Below are positions 49,732 through 60,430 of a stretch of DNA of 64,000 nt, piece by piece. The stretch is from Nematostella vectensis. Its lineage: Eukaryota > Cnidaria > Anthozoa > Actiniaria > Edwardsiidae. The stretch is taken from assembly GCF_932526225.1 (NCBI RefSeq), contig NC_064036.1, positions 11,277,181 to 11,341,180 on the forward strand. The letters are read 5' to 3'. The first letter of the stretch is position 1; each line of letters starts with the position of its first letter. Below the pieces are notes generated by a model. It worked only from the letters and a program-made list of their open reading frames with translations. It had not been told where the DNA came from and did not search any database. A program made the position numbers and the translations under genes.

Positions 49732-52700
49732 ATGCTTGCTGCTTGTTTGAGTAAGTATTCAGAAGTTTCTGCCTGTCTTATTCTGTCAAATTTGACGGCT
49801 AGTTGGGTCGATCATGAAATCATTTGACCCGATTGTTTACGACTGGTTTTGTCTAATTTTTATTGCTTTTTTAATGCAATTTAGAATATTTGCAACCACA
49901 TTAGCGGCTTAAAGTTCGTGAAAACTCAGTAATGAATGCTAAAATGTCCTGCTTTTATTAAGACCTTTAGAATTTTGGATTTTTTTCTGGCCGAATAGCG
50001 GCATACCTGCTGTTTGTTAGAGTCCTCTGTCACGCCACGATTCTTTGTTTTCTTTGTTTCTTCGTGTTTTATAATGTTCCGGCCTGTTATAAAATGAGTT
50101 TTATACGCTGCGAAACAGCAACTCGCCGTTATTCCTCCCTTTAGATGATCACGAAAATCTCTTCACCGCAGTTAGTTCACTTCATTCAATTTTAAACTTG
50201 TGGTGTTTTTTTTCCAAAATGATATCGCGATCAAAACGTGGAAAATAGCTTAATTGACACGTGGTAGTTGTAACTATCGTATTTACACACCAAGATCCGT
50301 ATTGCAAAATAAAAAAAGAGCAAACCTGTTATTAGAGTCTATTCAAGTTACCATTTATTCGAACTAATGAAATGTATTTATGTCTACAAACCGGAGTCAT
50401 GTTGGATTAAAAGGGTTATCAGTTTCTCATGTTTTTTGAAACTCGAGTTTCAAACAACAACAACCGTATTGTTTAAAATAATACGGTCACACGAAAGTGC
50501 TCCCTATAAAAATATTCGAGACATCTCCTTCCATCTATTGCGGCAATCATTTCAGGGAATAAATCTAAATAATGATGCTTTCTTCTTCTAAGATAATGTG
50601 AATTGTCAAATTCACCGATAAAACGTGCCAATTATAACCTTTCGCTTATTATTAATTTCTTTGCGAGGCCATTCAGCGTTCGATTATACTCTTTAATGTC
50701 TGAGTAAGTTTCGATCACACTGTTTTATTACTCTAAAAACTATGTTTACGCCACTTTTGGTAAATTATTCAAAGAGTTATGTGAAGTCTTTGGCGCCAAA
50801 TTTACTCCTAAAAATAGGTTGGCACACTCTGGAGTTTATGTAAATGTCCTCACACGTAAGTACCATTTATCATTCTTCAGGGTTCCCTTCCTGTGGGCCA
50901 ATGGTGTAAGTGATGTGAATTGGAAAAAGCCCAAGTATTTATTAAATCTCTGAGGGACTGCATGGTGTAAATTTGTGCGAAATTGGAAAAAAAAAATAAT
51001 GACGTTTTTCTTTGGATGAAAATGTCTTTTCTGGCTTTCGCATGCCTGACCCGAGGCGAAGTCAGGAATGTTTTTTGCTGTAAAAGTGACAATGCTGTCG
51101 GAAGCCAGATTAGGGAATAAGGTTATAAGCACTATGGTTTAATCTCCCAGGTCGTAATAATTACTGTGTAAAAAACACGCGGTCAACAAGAAAAAAATCG
51201 AAGGGGGCATCTAGAAAAAGTTCAATATATTCATAAAACTTTGTCGCTATCTTTTAGCGCGATTGATTATTTCTTTCTTTCATTCTTTTATCAGGATAAA
51301 AATTTCAAATGATTACCCGTAAAAAAACCGCCAATTAATAGCTGTTTCAAGAGACCGCCAGCTTTTTCCCCCGCATAGCGATCAAGTCACTTGAAAAACG
51401 TGAGGTCTTACTGTGGTATTTCAGCAAACACGCATCACACGATAGCCTTTCAATTCCTTTTTTGTTCTAAGCAAAAATGCGGAAATAGATTATATCAAGG
51501 AAGAAATCGTCGTTAAGTAAATTCTACGTCGAAGTCTACTGCTCATAAATCTGATTATTAATAAGGATTTTATTGTCGCTCGCAGATGGGCGATGGCGGC
51601 GGTTCGTTTGGTATATCCTGAGCTTTTTACAGCCTCCGATAACAGCTTCTAATGTTTGCTTTTAGAGTACCAACAAGCGAAGGAATTGATACGCATGTTA
51701 AAACAAGCGAGTTGGGGAAAAAAAGGAGACATTTTATCAAAGTTTATCCTGCTTTGCACTCGATTTGGATAATCTATTAGTCTTACTAAGCATTGTGATA
51801 TGAGTTCTAGTGCTAATGCAGTTTTGAATTCAAGTCGCTAATGTATTAATCCACCGAAAGGCTCTAATCCTGCGATTGAGTGTTGTCGGGCGAATCGTTG
51901 AAAACATGTCAGAACAAGCTAGGAGCCTTAATATTTATAGGCTGTCTTCCTTAGGAAGGAGATACTTATGTACAATTTCATCGACGAGATATATTAGAGT
52001 TTGAATAAAACACTAGTATAGTGCCGATACATATGTTTATACAATTCTAGTTGTTTCATATTCAGTTCAAATTAGTAGTATTATTATTATTTATATACGA
52101 TGTTTGACGACATTTCAACACATTTAGATACCATAAATAGTCGGGATTTTTTTTAAACAACCCTAAAAGATACTTAAGTGGGCGTGGTTCGGCATAAATT
52201 TACCCCCTAAAAGATACCTTAAACAAACGTAAATAATTTGTAATAAAAACGTTTATTTTAAACTGACTGTAAGATTGACACGTTTTAACGCTGTTTCATG
52301 AGCTACAAGTTAGATGAGGGATGGCTATAATATCACCCTAAAAGAGTTAAAAAAAAAAAAACCTGGGCATTCTCATTTTCACCCCTCTAAAAGATACACA
52401 AGGCTCCAAATTTACACCCTAAAAGATACGACGATGATCCCCGTCCGATGGATATAGGGAGTACCCCCCCCTGAAAATACACTTCCCTTTATAAAAGTAT
52501 ATATCAGTTCCTGTTGTGTAAACAGCGCTCAAGCCAATTTCATATGACTCGCGCTGTTTTTATCACATGACGATGTTGATATGTCCAGTCAGTTTTTACC
52601 CTTGAGTCCTTTGTCCACTTATTGGTGCTGTGTTTTCATTTCAGTGCTGTCACTGGTTGGCGCTAGCTATGCATCTTGTAAGTACGAGTTCAAGCCTATC

Positions 52701-55700
52701 TGAAATTATGATGACTCTTATATAAATGACCAGTAACGAGACTGTGTTATTGTACTTGCCACCACATATGGATCGTGCCACGGCTGCTATACGGCTAGCC
52801 AGGTCTTTTTTTGGGTCACATTCGGAAATGTTATGTTTTCATACTGCGAATCGTGTGGCGCGAAAGGGACGAAATGCACTCGCCCTCGCGCGTTCGAAAC
52901 AAATCACTTCTGAATTACTGCGGCTATTTCCAACAGCTAAATCGTCTCCTGGCTTCACGTGAAATGGCTTCCAGCCATGCAAAGGCTATGACCAATCAAA
53001 AAAGCACCAAGTGTAACACCCCTTACCACTGACCTGGTAAAAGTTGACCTAGTTTAGGATTTTTACCCTGCCCTCCCTGACGGCCAAAAGGTGGTAATTT
53101 TGTATTTTCTAGTGTCTGCGATCCCCCCCCCCCTCCCCTGCCCCCAAAACAATCCAGGGTACGCGCCTGTTCCATCATACAATTTCATTCTGATTCTTGG
53201 TGGGAAATTCCCCCCCTCCCCCCCGTAAAAAAATCACCCATTTTTTTCCTCTGAAAATTGCGCGTAGTCAATCATAGCACTGTGACTAATCAATTACCTT
53301 GCTGTGTGCAGTCAAATGGTTTATCACGCGAGAGTGAAAACATCGATCGACATCGATTGTTTTAGACGGTTGATTGACTACGCGCTATTCCCAAACGAGA
53401 CAAAAAGGATTCTGAAATTGCCCCATCATCTAATTTGGCTACAACTGTCTACCTTATTACACTTAATTTTCGCGATGTCAAAAGTGTTCCAAACCCAACC
53501 CCACGGCTATTGCATCTTAATTTAGAACTCTCTTTATTTGCGTTTTTTTTTCCGTTATTTACTACTGATTAGATGTCAGAATATCTGCTCTATCCCCCAT
53601 GGTGCTTTTCTGTCATGAACTGTAGACATTCGTCCACAGGGTGCCCGAATACAACATACCTGAATGACAATGGAGGGTCGTTTTCAAGCCCGCGCTTCCC
53701 GGATCTGTACCCAATGGATCTACAGTGTGTATGGGAGATAACTGCACCAGAATCTCTTCACGTCAAGGTAAACATCACTAGTGTCAGGGGCGTAGCCAGG
53801 GGGGGTGGCCCAGGGCCCCCCCCCCAGCCACAAATACAGTAAATGTATAAAACATCATCTAAAATACAGGAGAAAATGGCTTGAAAGGGCGTTTTGGGCC
53901 CCTCCTGTAAAAAAATCCTGGCTACGCCGCTGAGTGTTGAGTGGGCTGCTCAAGGCAGAATATTCAGCCAGTATGAGTTGAGTGAGTGCGGTTTGCTGAG
54001 GTGGGGAGGAGGGGAGGGGAGGGAAAAGAAAAGGCCCCTTCTTGTTGACGGCCGAGAGGGGAGGGGAGGGGGGGGAGAGCTTGCCCGTGACACCCATGCC
54101 ATCTCCTATAAATGCGTTCCTGGAACAAGATGTAGCTAGATAGTAAAACAGAGCGTCTCAATCGTTCTTTCATGCTTCTTTATCTATATAACGATGCAAA
54201 GTAATGCAGTGTGTTTAGAGAGACGCGAAAAGCTAATTCTGAAAATTGGATCTTCTTAGATTAACAAAGCCCTTATCACGGAGCTATTGCCGCTTTATTT
54301 AAAGTAGACTTGTATCCCCTTCACTTCAATTTATCACTCTTACAAACCGGAGGATCTTAACTAATCGAACAAGAAAAGTCGGTGTTGAAATTGGTATGAG
54401 AATAGAAGAATAACCAAAACAATTACCAATACAAAATTGCGAAGAACCGCATACTCCGTTGCTTTTTGTTGTTACGCACCAAATAATTTTTATACCCGTG
54501 CATATCATTTATGTTTCATAGGTCTTTTGGTTTTAGGTACGGTGTTAGAAACTCCCTAGAGACCCTTGACACACAAATATACTACAATATTTTTTCACTG
54601 TACGTCACAGCGAGCTATGTGTGGGGTAACCGTATAAGACAGGGCTAGGTACCCGGTTATTGCCTCCCTATTAATGCCTAGCCGTAAAGCTTTAGCTAAC
54701 ATACGGTGATTCAGCGCACGTCTGGATGTATGGTTTTCTCTCTTTTCATTTAAAGCCTTGTAGTTTATTTCTATGTTCATTTATCTTGCACTAATGGATA
54801 TCATTTGTCATACAGTAGGTTTCGTTTCGTTTCCCCTCCATAAGTGTTGTCCAGAACCAGCCTATCTTGACCATTTGGTACCTAGATGTTGTCTAGTGGC
54901 TAGATGGTTTTTCGCCGTTTACAGTGTATCTACAATCTATTATGGACAATGCGTCAATTGTTCTGTTCGGCTAGGTTTCCTTCCTGTCCTTCGATGTGGA
55001 GGAGTGTGGTAAACAGGCGTGCGAGTGTGATGCCGTCACGTTCCTGGATGTGTCTGAGTCTGGCGAGACTTCTGTGATTGCGCGTTACTGCGGGCACTCC
55101 ACTCCTAATGCTGTGTACTCGAGGAGACGCACCCTTCGAGTCGTGTTCAGTACCGATGAGGGGGACTCGGGCTTTGGATTCAGAGCGAAGTATGAGGCCA
55201 CCCAACGGGGGTTTGGTAAGAAATATCTTCAACGGTTAAAGCTTTTACCTACGGCTTCTTTTTTGCATTTTCTCAAGATATACTTACACAGATAACTTAC
55301 CCACTCATACAGATAACTTACACACTCGCACAGATAACTTACACACTTACACAGATAACTTACCAACTCATACAGATAACTTACCCACTTATACAGATAG
55401 TTTACACACTTACCCAGATAGCTTACACTTACATATAAACCTTGATTTGCACCTCAGTTTGCAGCTCTAAACCGCTGGTCATCTCCAATGGTGGAACTCT
55501 GGCGAGTCCAGATTACGACACCACCTACCCCTCCCTCGTAGAATGCAAATGGATCATCAAATCTCCCCCTGAAACACGCATTCGATTAAAGTTCCTCAAG
55601 TTCAGCATTCAAAACTGTTCCAACTCACGCGCGCAGTGCACTTGTGACCACTTGACGTTGCGTGACGGAAATACTTCAAGTGCCGACGTGATTGGCCGTT

Positions 55701-56948
55701 ACTGTGGAAACGAGCTACCGATGGATCTATACTCCAGTGGTAGATACTTGTGGTTGGAGTTTAGTTCTGATGAAAATGTGAATGGCAAGGGCAAGGGCTT
55801 CATCGCCGAGTTTTCTTCTCGGCGTAACGGTGAGTGACGTTACTATCTATAACAAGTCACAGAAGGTGTTACGATGAGTCACACTACTATAAATCACAAT
55901 GTCACAGAAGGTGTAACGATGAGTCACGCTACTATAAATCACAATGCCACAGAAGATGTGACAGTGAGTCACGCAACTATCAATCACAATGTCACTGAAG
56001 GTCACTCTACTAAAAATCACGTGATGCAAAAGTGTAACAGTAAGTCACACTACTACAAACCACACGATCTGATAATGTGTCACGCTACTACTCCCAGCTT
56101 CGAGTTACGCTACTTGTAGTCACACCCAGCTAAGGACGTTTCGATTTGCACACACATTCCCTGCACGCTGCCCGTCCACAGAAACAACTCTTAAATATTT
56201 GCTTAAGTGTATTTTTATCCGCATTAACCCCTTTGTAGCGACGTGATCACCTTATCGCGATCTGCGCATGCGCGTGAATTTGACTGCAGAATGTTTAACA
56301 GGTGAATCATCGTGCCCTCAAGACTGGAGGTTCCCATTTAGATGTCCTCTTTATCAAGGTTCCAATGAATCGACAATATGTTGCTATGACAACGGTGCTA
56401 GTTGCTGCCTAGACGGAGGCAACACGTGCAGTGATAAGTGGTCAGCGGAGAGAAGCTACTGTCCACGTCCTAACGATGCGGTGCATCTAACAAGGTGTTG
56501 TGAGATTGACGGGCAAGCTGCGTGCTGTCTTAACGGCTCACGGGAACTAACGCTGACGAGGTATGTGTAGCAATTTAGACTTCCTTTTAGTAACCTGTTA
56601 GCCGGCTATCATTTTAGGGCTATTTGGAAATGTTTTATTTTCGTTAATGGGGAGCCATGTGCTGTGAAAGGGAAGGGAACAATAGATTGGCCATCGGTCA
56701 AAGGATGAAAAAAAAAGGTTTTGTTTTTTCTTTTCTTTCCATCAATCTTCGTTTAAACGCTAAAGTTAACTCTGATATGCTCAAAGTTTTTGGGGAGATC
56801 TACCGCAAAGCACGCTGGGGGTCTCCGAGCTTCTACATCTACAATGAATCTATAATCTCTCTCATTGGTTGATTTCAGGCTGCTTATCATCCTCGCCACC
56901 ATAGCGTCTTGTCTTACCAATTATTGGCGGTGGCCTCCGTTTGGATAG
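49732..56948 (+). CDS. Two-CUB-domain, cysteine-rich, membrane-anchored or secreted protein (377 aa, 7 exons)
   Basis: Exons: 49732-49750, 52645-52677, 53640-53767, 54975-55215, 55458-55829, 56290-56560, 56879-56948; GT-AG, total 1134 nt in frame. Exons 1-2 encode a signal peptide (MLAACLMLSLVGASYAS). CUB1 (about residues 18-140) starts WCPNTTYLNDNGGSFSSPRF and has ECGKQACECDAVTF and YCG. CUB2 (about 141-264) has NGGTLASPDY, CDHLTLRDGN, IGRYCGNELP and FSSDEN. Residues about 265-354 form a Cys-rich module with two CP...CC..(N/D)G..CCL(D/N)G units (CCYDNGASCCLDG, CCEIDGQAACCLNG), reminiscent of Shisa-type modules. The C-terminus is LLIILATIASCLTNYW plus RWPPFG: a short membrane anchor or a hydrophobic anchor-attachment signal. 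Extracellular binding role likely, ligand unknown. Exon 3's acceptor (CCACAG, 53634-53639) was chosen by phase; exon 6 has two in-frame acceptors 12 nt apart (56290 or 56302). Confidence 0.83.
49751..52644 (+). other. First intron of the CUB gene (2.9 kb)
   Basis: AT-rich with no exon that I can support on either strand. Its 3' third contains CCCTAAAAGATAC repeats described separately. Confidence 0.5.
52150..52470. repeat. CCCTAAAAGATAC dispersed repeat (inverse of the 9.2-9.6 kb copy)
   Basis: Four or five irregularly spaced CCCTAAAAGATAC or CCTCTAAAAGATAC motifs, followed by a C-rich run near 52464. This is the reverse orientation of the motif series in WDR70 intron 2, including the C-rich end, indicating two copies of one dispersed element. 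Confidence 0.6.
53786..53934. mobile_element. hAT-type MITE (CAGGGGCGTAGCCAGG termini) in a CUB-gene intron
   Basis: Starts CAGGGGCGTAGCCAGG and ends CCTGGCTACGCCGCTG, giving 16-bp nearly perfect inverted ends of the type common to non-autonomous hAT elements. It contains a C-run and ACAAATACAGTAAATGTAT. Target-site duplication is not clear (AGTGT on both sides at best). A partial relative lies near 62490-62590. Confidence 0.8.
55280..55435 (+). repeat. ~21-bp tandem repeat (ACAGATAACTTACACACTC) in a CUB-gene intron
   Basis: About seven copies of CAGATAACTTACMMACTYATA with small variations, upstream of the exon 5 acceptor. On the opposite strand each unit contains GTAAGTTATC. Unlike the neighbouring repeats it does not obviously copy a local splice junction. 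Confidence 0.9.
55822..56062 (+). repeat. Minisatellite (~5 x 45 bp) copied from the CUB-gene exon 5 splice donor
   Basis: The exon ends GGCGTAACG followed by GTGAGTGACGTTACTATC. Downstream copies read TGTTACGATGAGTCACACTA, TGTAACGATGAGTCACGCTA, TGTGACAGTGAGTCACGCAA and TGTAACAGTAAGTCACACTA. The first two copies have lost the GT (ATGAGT), but the later ones again carry GTGAGT and GTAAGT. Units are about 45 bp and share ATCACAATGTCACAGAAGG. Confidence 0.88.
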
Positions 56949-57042
56949 TCTCGCTAGACATAGTATAGTATAGTATAATATTCGAATTCTAACTTTTAGC
57001 TTACTCTAGTATTTATAGGAAATTAGTTATCATAATTTGAGT

Positions 57043-57071
57043 AATAAATGTATAATGCGAGAGCTAATAAA
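57043..57071 (+). terminator. Polyadenylation signals of the CUB gene
   Basis: Two AATAAA hexamers (57043-57048 and 57066-57071), 95-120 nt after the stop codon. Their position supports the gene ending at 56948 rather than continuing to the exon at 60064. Confidence 0.6.
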
Positions 57072-58181
57072 AGACCCGCCACGTAGTCTCAAATAATTTT
57101 CAAACTTGAAAAAAACCCTCATTTTTTAAGAAAAAATAAAGTGTTTTTTTTGTACCTACCTGATCTCGTGACTTTATTATGACCGTTATCTTGTATCCTC
57201 TCCTTTAAAGATACTGCGATCAAAAAGCTCTCCGGGAAGTCATTTAGTTCATTTGCCCTAAATTCGGATTCAATAAATACCATGCAAAGTGCGCCCGCAT
57301 AAGCCAGCATTAATAGCGTGGTTCGCCCCAAGAGGAAATGCTGGCTTCCCATTTGAAAGTTGACGACTTGCCCCGAGCCGTGAATTAATGGTAAAACTAC
57401 AAAATTACACTTATATTCCCGCTAGGAAAGTTTTGAATATTCTATTTCAGGTTTTATTGGTTGAGAGGTTCTGGGGGAGGGGGGGGGGGGGCACTTTATG
57501 GCGGTCAAGTTGGCGGAGGAATATTACATCTTCCACTGTAACCGAGTCCATTCCAAATCCCTACAGAAGGCGTTTTAACCCTATATTTTGCAGTCGCTTT
57601 TTTTTGTACAAATCACACACTCTGTTTCATTTGCCCTCTGACTCTCTATAGCTACGACTATAGTATTAACAGTAGTCCCACCATGTTGCTTCCGTTTCCA
57701 AAGCGCTACGTATTACACGTGTCAGCGATTCGCTGTTTTGCGGTCCGTTGTTTCAGCGCATGCTCCTATTGCTCTTCGCATCACCGTTCATCATGATGTA
57801 CTAGAAGGGCCTCTGCTCGCACACTTGCAAAGCTCAGGGTCCCCTCCCTTGGAGTTTATACTGCGTACCGTGCGCGTGTCTGTGCGGGCTTACTAGGAAC
57901 AAGTGTTCGTAGGGTTCCAATTATGGAAAACCATCGGTTTTATTGGTAGCTTTATTGGTAGCTTTTCAATCTTGATCTAAGCGCAGTTGAAAACGCAGTA
58001 TGAACACACAAATGTGGGTCAGGAATGGTGCATACTCGTGACACCTTATCTTCTAAAAAAATCGAGGTGGTCTACCAGCATTTTAAGGATTAAGGTAGCG
58101 TCTTATTAGAAGCCAATGGAAAGCAAGGATTTGTACATCATTATTGTGATCGCACCACCAATTACTGCTTTTACTTCGCCT

Positions 58182-58224
58182 AAAACACCTTGTCTAAACT
58201 TGTTGTTTTTAGACAAGGTGTTTT
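58182..58224. repeat. Perfect 17-bp hairpin with 9-nt loop
   Basis: AAAACACCTTGTCTAAA and its exact inverted copy TTTAGACAAGGTGTTTT flank CTTGTTGTT. The flanks do not extend the stem. It could be the remnant of a foldback element; it is short for an animal microRNA precursor. Confidence 0.8.
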
Positions 58225-58917
58225 GAATACGACCTTAACCACTGCTTGCAAAATTTACTTTCAGGGGTTTCTTCGTATACCTACCAATACTCTCTTGAAT
58301 TCTAACGCAATTTTATTGTAGCTTCAAAGTTACAAAAAGGCCTAACCTAGATTTACCAGTAACATATTTGATGCGTGAGTGAAGGAATTTTTTAGGTGAA
58401 GGTATTATTGAGTGAAGGTATTATTTTATCGTGTCTAAAAATTCTGTGACTTTAAACTCTTTGGCTTCGTCTGAAAAAAGGTACCAACAAAGGTAAGTGC
58501 TCACTATCTGCTCTTTTGCTAGTCTTAGAAAACATAAAACTTGGGATTTTGGGGTTTGAAATCTACTTCCATGTTATAGCCTAATAGCACCAAGGCGTAA
58601 GTAAAGAGTGTACTTAATAATGTAAGCGCAGATAGCTATGGACAGGTCCCCCCACCCCGACCCCTTTCCCTCCCGACCGCCAAAGTTGTCTTTTTCTCTT
58701 ATTGAAGTTGTCTTTTCTTCTTATTGAATCACCATATCATATAGTAGTTATAAGGTATCTGTCAGTCTGCGCATCATTCCTTTCTTCTTCGCAAAGGCAT
58801 ACTTATCCTGATAAACGCCTTGGCTTTGTGAAAAAAAATTATTCCTTGCTTAAATGCAATGTTTTTGATACGACAGAGTTGCAGTGTGTAGCAATAGCGG
58901 CTGTATAACGAGAAAGA

Positions 58918-60257
58918 ATGCGAAACTTGACATCCGATGGGAAAATAGGAAATGGAACTAGCACAGGTGAGTTTCACTTGAAACCTAGCCAACCCTCATA
59001 ACTTCAAACTTACATTTGACAGCCATACTAGTTACCTCTGAGTCCAGGCTACTCTCGAATAGCATCTAGAAGCTGACCAAGAATCTGGCCGCAACAATTA
59101 TAAAAAAAAAGCATAGTTAAATGAGCAGGCACAGGAAAATATCATCATAACCTATTGACATTATTGTTTACTATTGTTGGATTGCTATGAAATTTTGCAA
59201 GGATTGTATGTTCGATTCTAGTGAAGGACATGCTTGAGTTTACCAGGATTGCACGTTCGATTCTAGTGTGTGAAATGCTAGTGTTTACCAGGATTGTATG
59301 TTTCGATTCTAGTGTGTGAAATGCTTGTGTTATCAGGATTGTATGTTCGATTCTAGTGTGTGAAATGCTTGTGTTATCAGGATTGCATGTTCGATTCTAG
59401 GGAGTGACATGGCTATGTTTACCAGGATTGCATGTTCGATTCTAGGGAGTGACATTCTTGTGTTATCAGGATTGTATGTTTCGATCCTAGTGTGTTAAAT
59501 GCTAGTGTTTACCAGGATTGTATGTTCGGTTCTAGGGTGTGAAATGATAGTGTTTACCAGGATTGTATGTTCGATTCTAGGGTGTGTAATGCTAGTGTTT
59601 ACCGACTGCATGTTCGATTCTAGGGAGTGACATGCTTGTGTTTACCGATTGCATGTTCGATTCTAGGGTGTGACATGGCAATGTTTATCAGGATTTCATG
59701 TTCGATTCTAGGGAGTGACATGCTTGTGTTTACCGATTGCATGTTCGATTCTAGGGTGTGACATGGCAATGTTTATCAGGATTTCATGTTCGATTCTAGG
59801 GAGTGACATGCTTGTGTTTACCGATTGCATGTTCGATTCTAGGGTGTGACATGGCAATGTTTATCAGGATTTCATGTTCGATTCTAGGGAGTGACATGCT
59901 TGTGTTTACCGATTGCATGTTCGATTCTAGGGTGTGACATGGCAATGTTTACCAGGATTTCATTTTCGATTCTAGGGAGTGACATGCTTGTGTTTACCGA
60001 TTGCATGTTCGATTCTAGGGTGTGACATGGCAATGTTTACCAGGATTTCATTTTCGATTCTAGGGAGTGACATGCTTGTGTGCTGTGAGACGAACGGATA
60101 TACCGTCGCAGGAGTCGCTATCGCACTTGTCCTCTGGCTAATGTTGTTCCTTGTGGTACTCAAAAACATGGATGCAATAAAAAAACTTAAGAAAAAGAGA
60201 GGGAAGAAAGGCGAGCTCGAAGACCTGAAAGTCAGCACGCTGCCTGACGACGTATAA
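58918..60257 (+). CDS. Predicted small single-pass membrane protein (80 aa), two exons; paralogue of the minus-strand gene at 61.4-62.0 kb
   Basis: Exon 1 58918-58966 (ATG with A at -3; encodes MRNLTSDGKIGNGTST, with sequons NLT and NGT), donor CACAG/GTGAGT. Exon 2 60064-60257, 194 nt, phase 1: GSDMLVCCETNGYTVAG, then a transmembrane helix (VAIALVLWLMLFLVV), then LKNMDAIKKLKKKRGKKGE and an acidic end (TLPDDV). There is no signal peptide. The Lys-rich segment after the helix predicts an extracellular N-terminus and cytosolic tail, which fits the sequons. The exon 2 acceptor (TTCGATTCTAG) is the last unit of a 20-copy minisatellite filling the intron. AATAAA follows at 60425. The identical length and phase of the convergent paralogue's last exon supports this model. 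Alternative: exon 2 may also be spliced from the upstream CUB gene (exon 5 ends in phase 1). The family is not recognised. Confidence 0.6.
59205..60085 (+). repeat. Minisatellite (~20 x 43-44 bp) carrying copies of a splice acceptor; late copies form an 87-bp higher-order repeat
   Basis: The unit is ATGTTCGATTCTAGGGAGTG then ACATGCTTGTGTTTACCAGG (variants GTGTGACATGGCAATG and GTGTGAAATGCTAGTG). The last ten or so units alternate between two variants, giving an 87-bp dimer. The final unit runs without a break into the exon at 60064: its TTCGATTCTAG is the acceptor and GGAGTGACATGCTTGTGT is the start of the exon. Each unit thus repeats the intron/exon junction. Confidence 0.92.
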
Positions 60258-60424
60258 GAGGGAAAAGGCGATTGTTTGGGTCACTCACGACGGTAATTTA
60301 GCAATAGAAGAACTTTTGTTAGATAATGGGAGTTAGAATACTAGCAGCCGTTTTTCCCCTTAGAATTTTACCATATTCCAAGCCCTTTAAAACAATATGT
60401 TTATCTCTCACAAGCAAAAATATA

Positions 60425-60430
60425 AATAAA
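60425..60430 (+). terminator. Polyadenylation signal of the plus-strand small membrane gene
   Basis: AATAAA 168 nt after the stop codon at 60257, within AT-rich sequence. Consistent with 60064-60257 being a terminal exon. Confidence 0.55.

Larger units (their letters stand above)
56949..58917. other. 3' UTR of the CUB gene and intergenic region
   Basis: Polyadenylation candidates AATAAA at 57043-57048 and 57066-57071. A poly-G tract lies near 57479-57490. A perfect 17-bp hairpin is at 58182-58224. C-rich repeat debris (CCCCACCCCGACC, CCGACCGCCAAAG) is near 58648-58690. No exon recognised; the promoter of the small membrane gene should be at its right end. Confidence 0.5.

Noticed and set aside
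53573-53640. Using the ATG at 53573 or the acceptor TGTAG (53620-53624) as the start of the first CUB exon
   Set aside because: Neither keeps the phase set by the signal-peptide exons; only the CCACAG acceptor (exon from 53640) does, and it begins exactly at the CUB's first Cys.
54001-54075. Purine-rich GGGGAGGGG stretch as a regulatory G-quadruplex
   Set aside because: Possible by sequence, but it sits deep in an intron next to a MITE with no other regulatory sign, so I do not claim a function.
56268-56570. Separate gene starting at MRVNLTAEC
   Set aside because: The Met lies in intron sequence upstream of a good acceptor; the frame continues CUB exon 5 in phase, so it is exon 6 of that gene.
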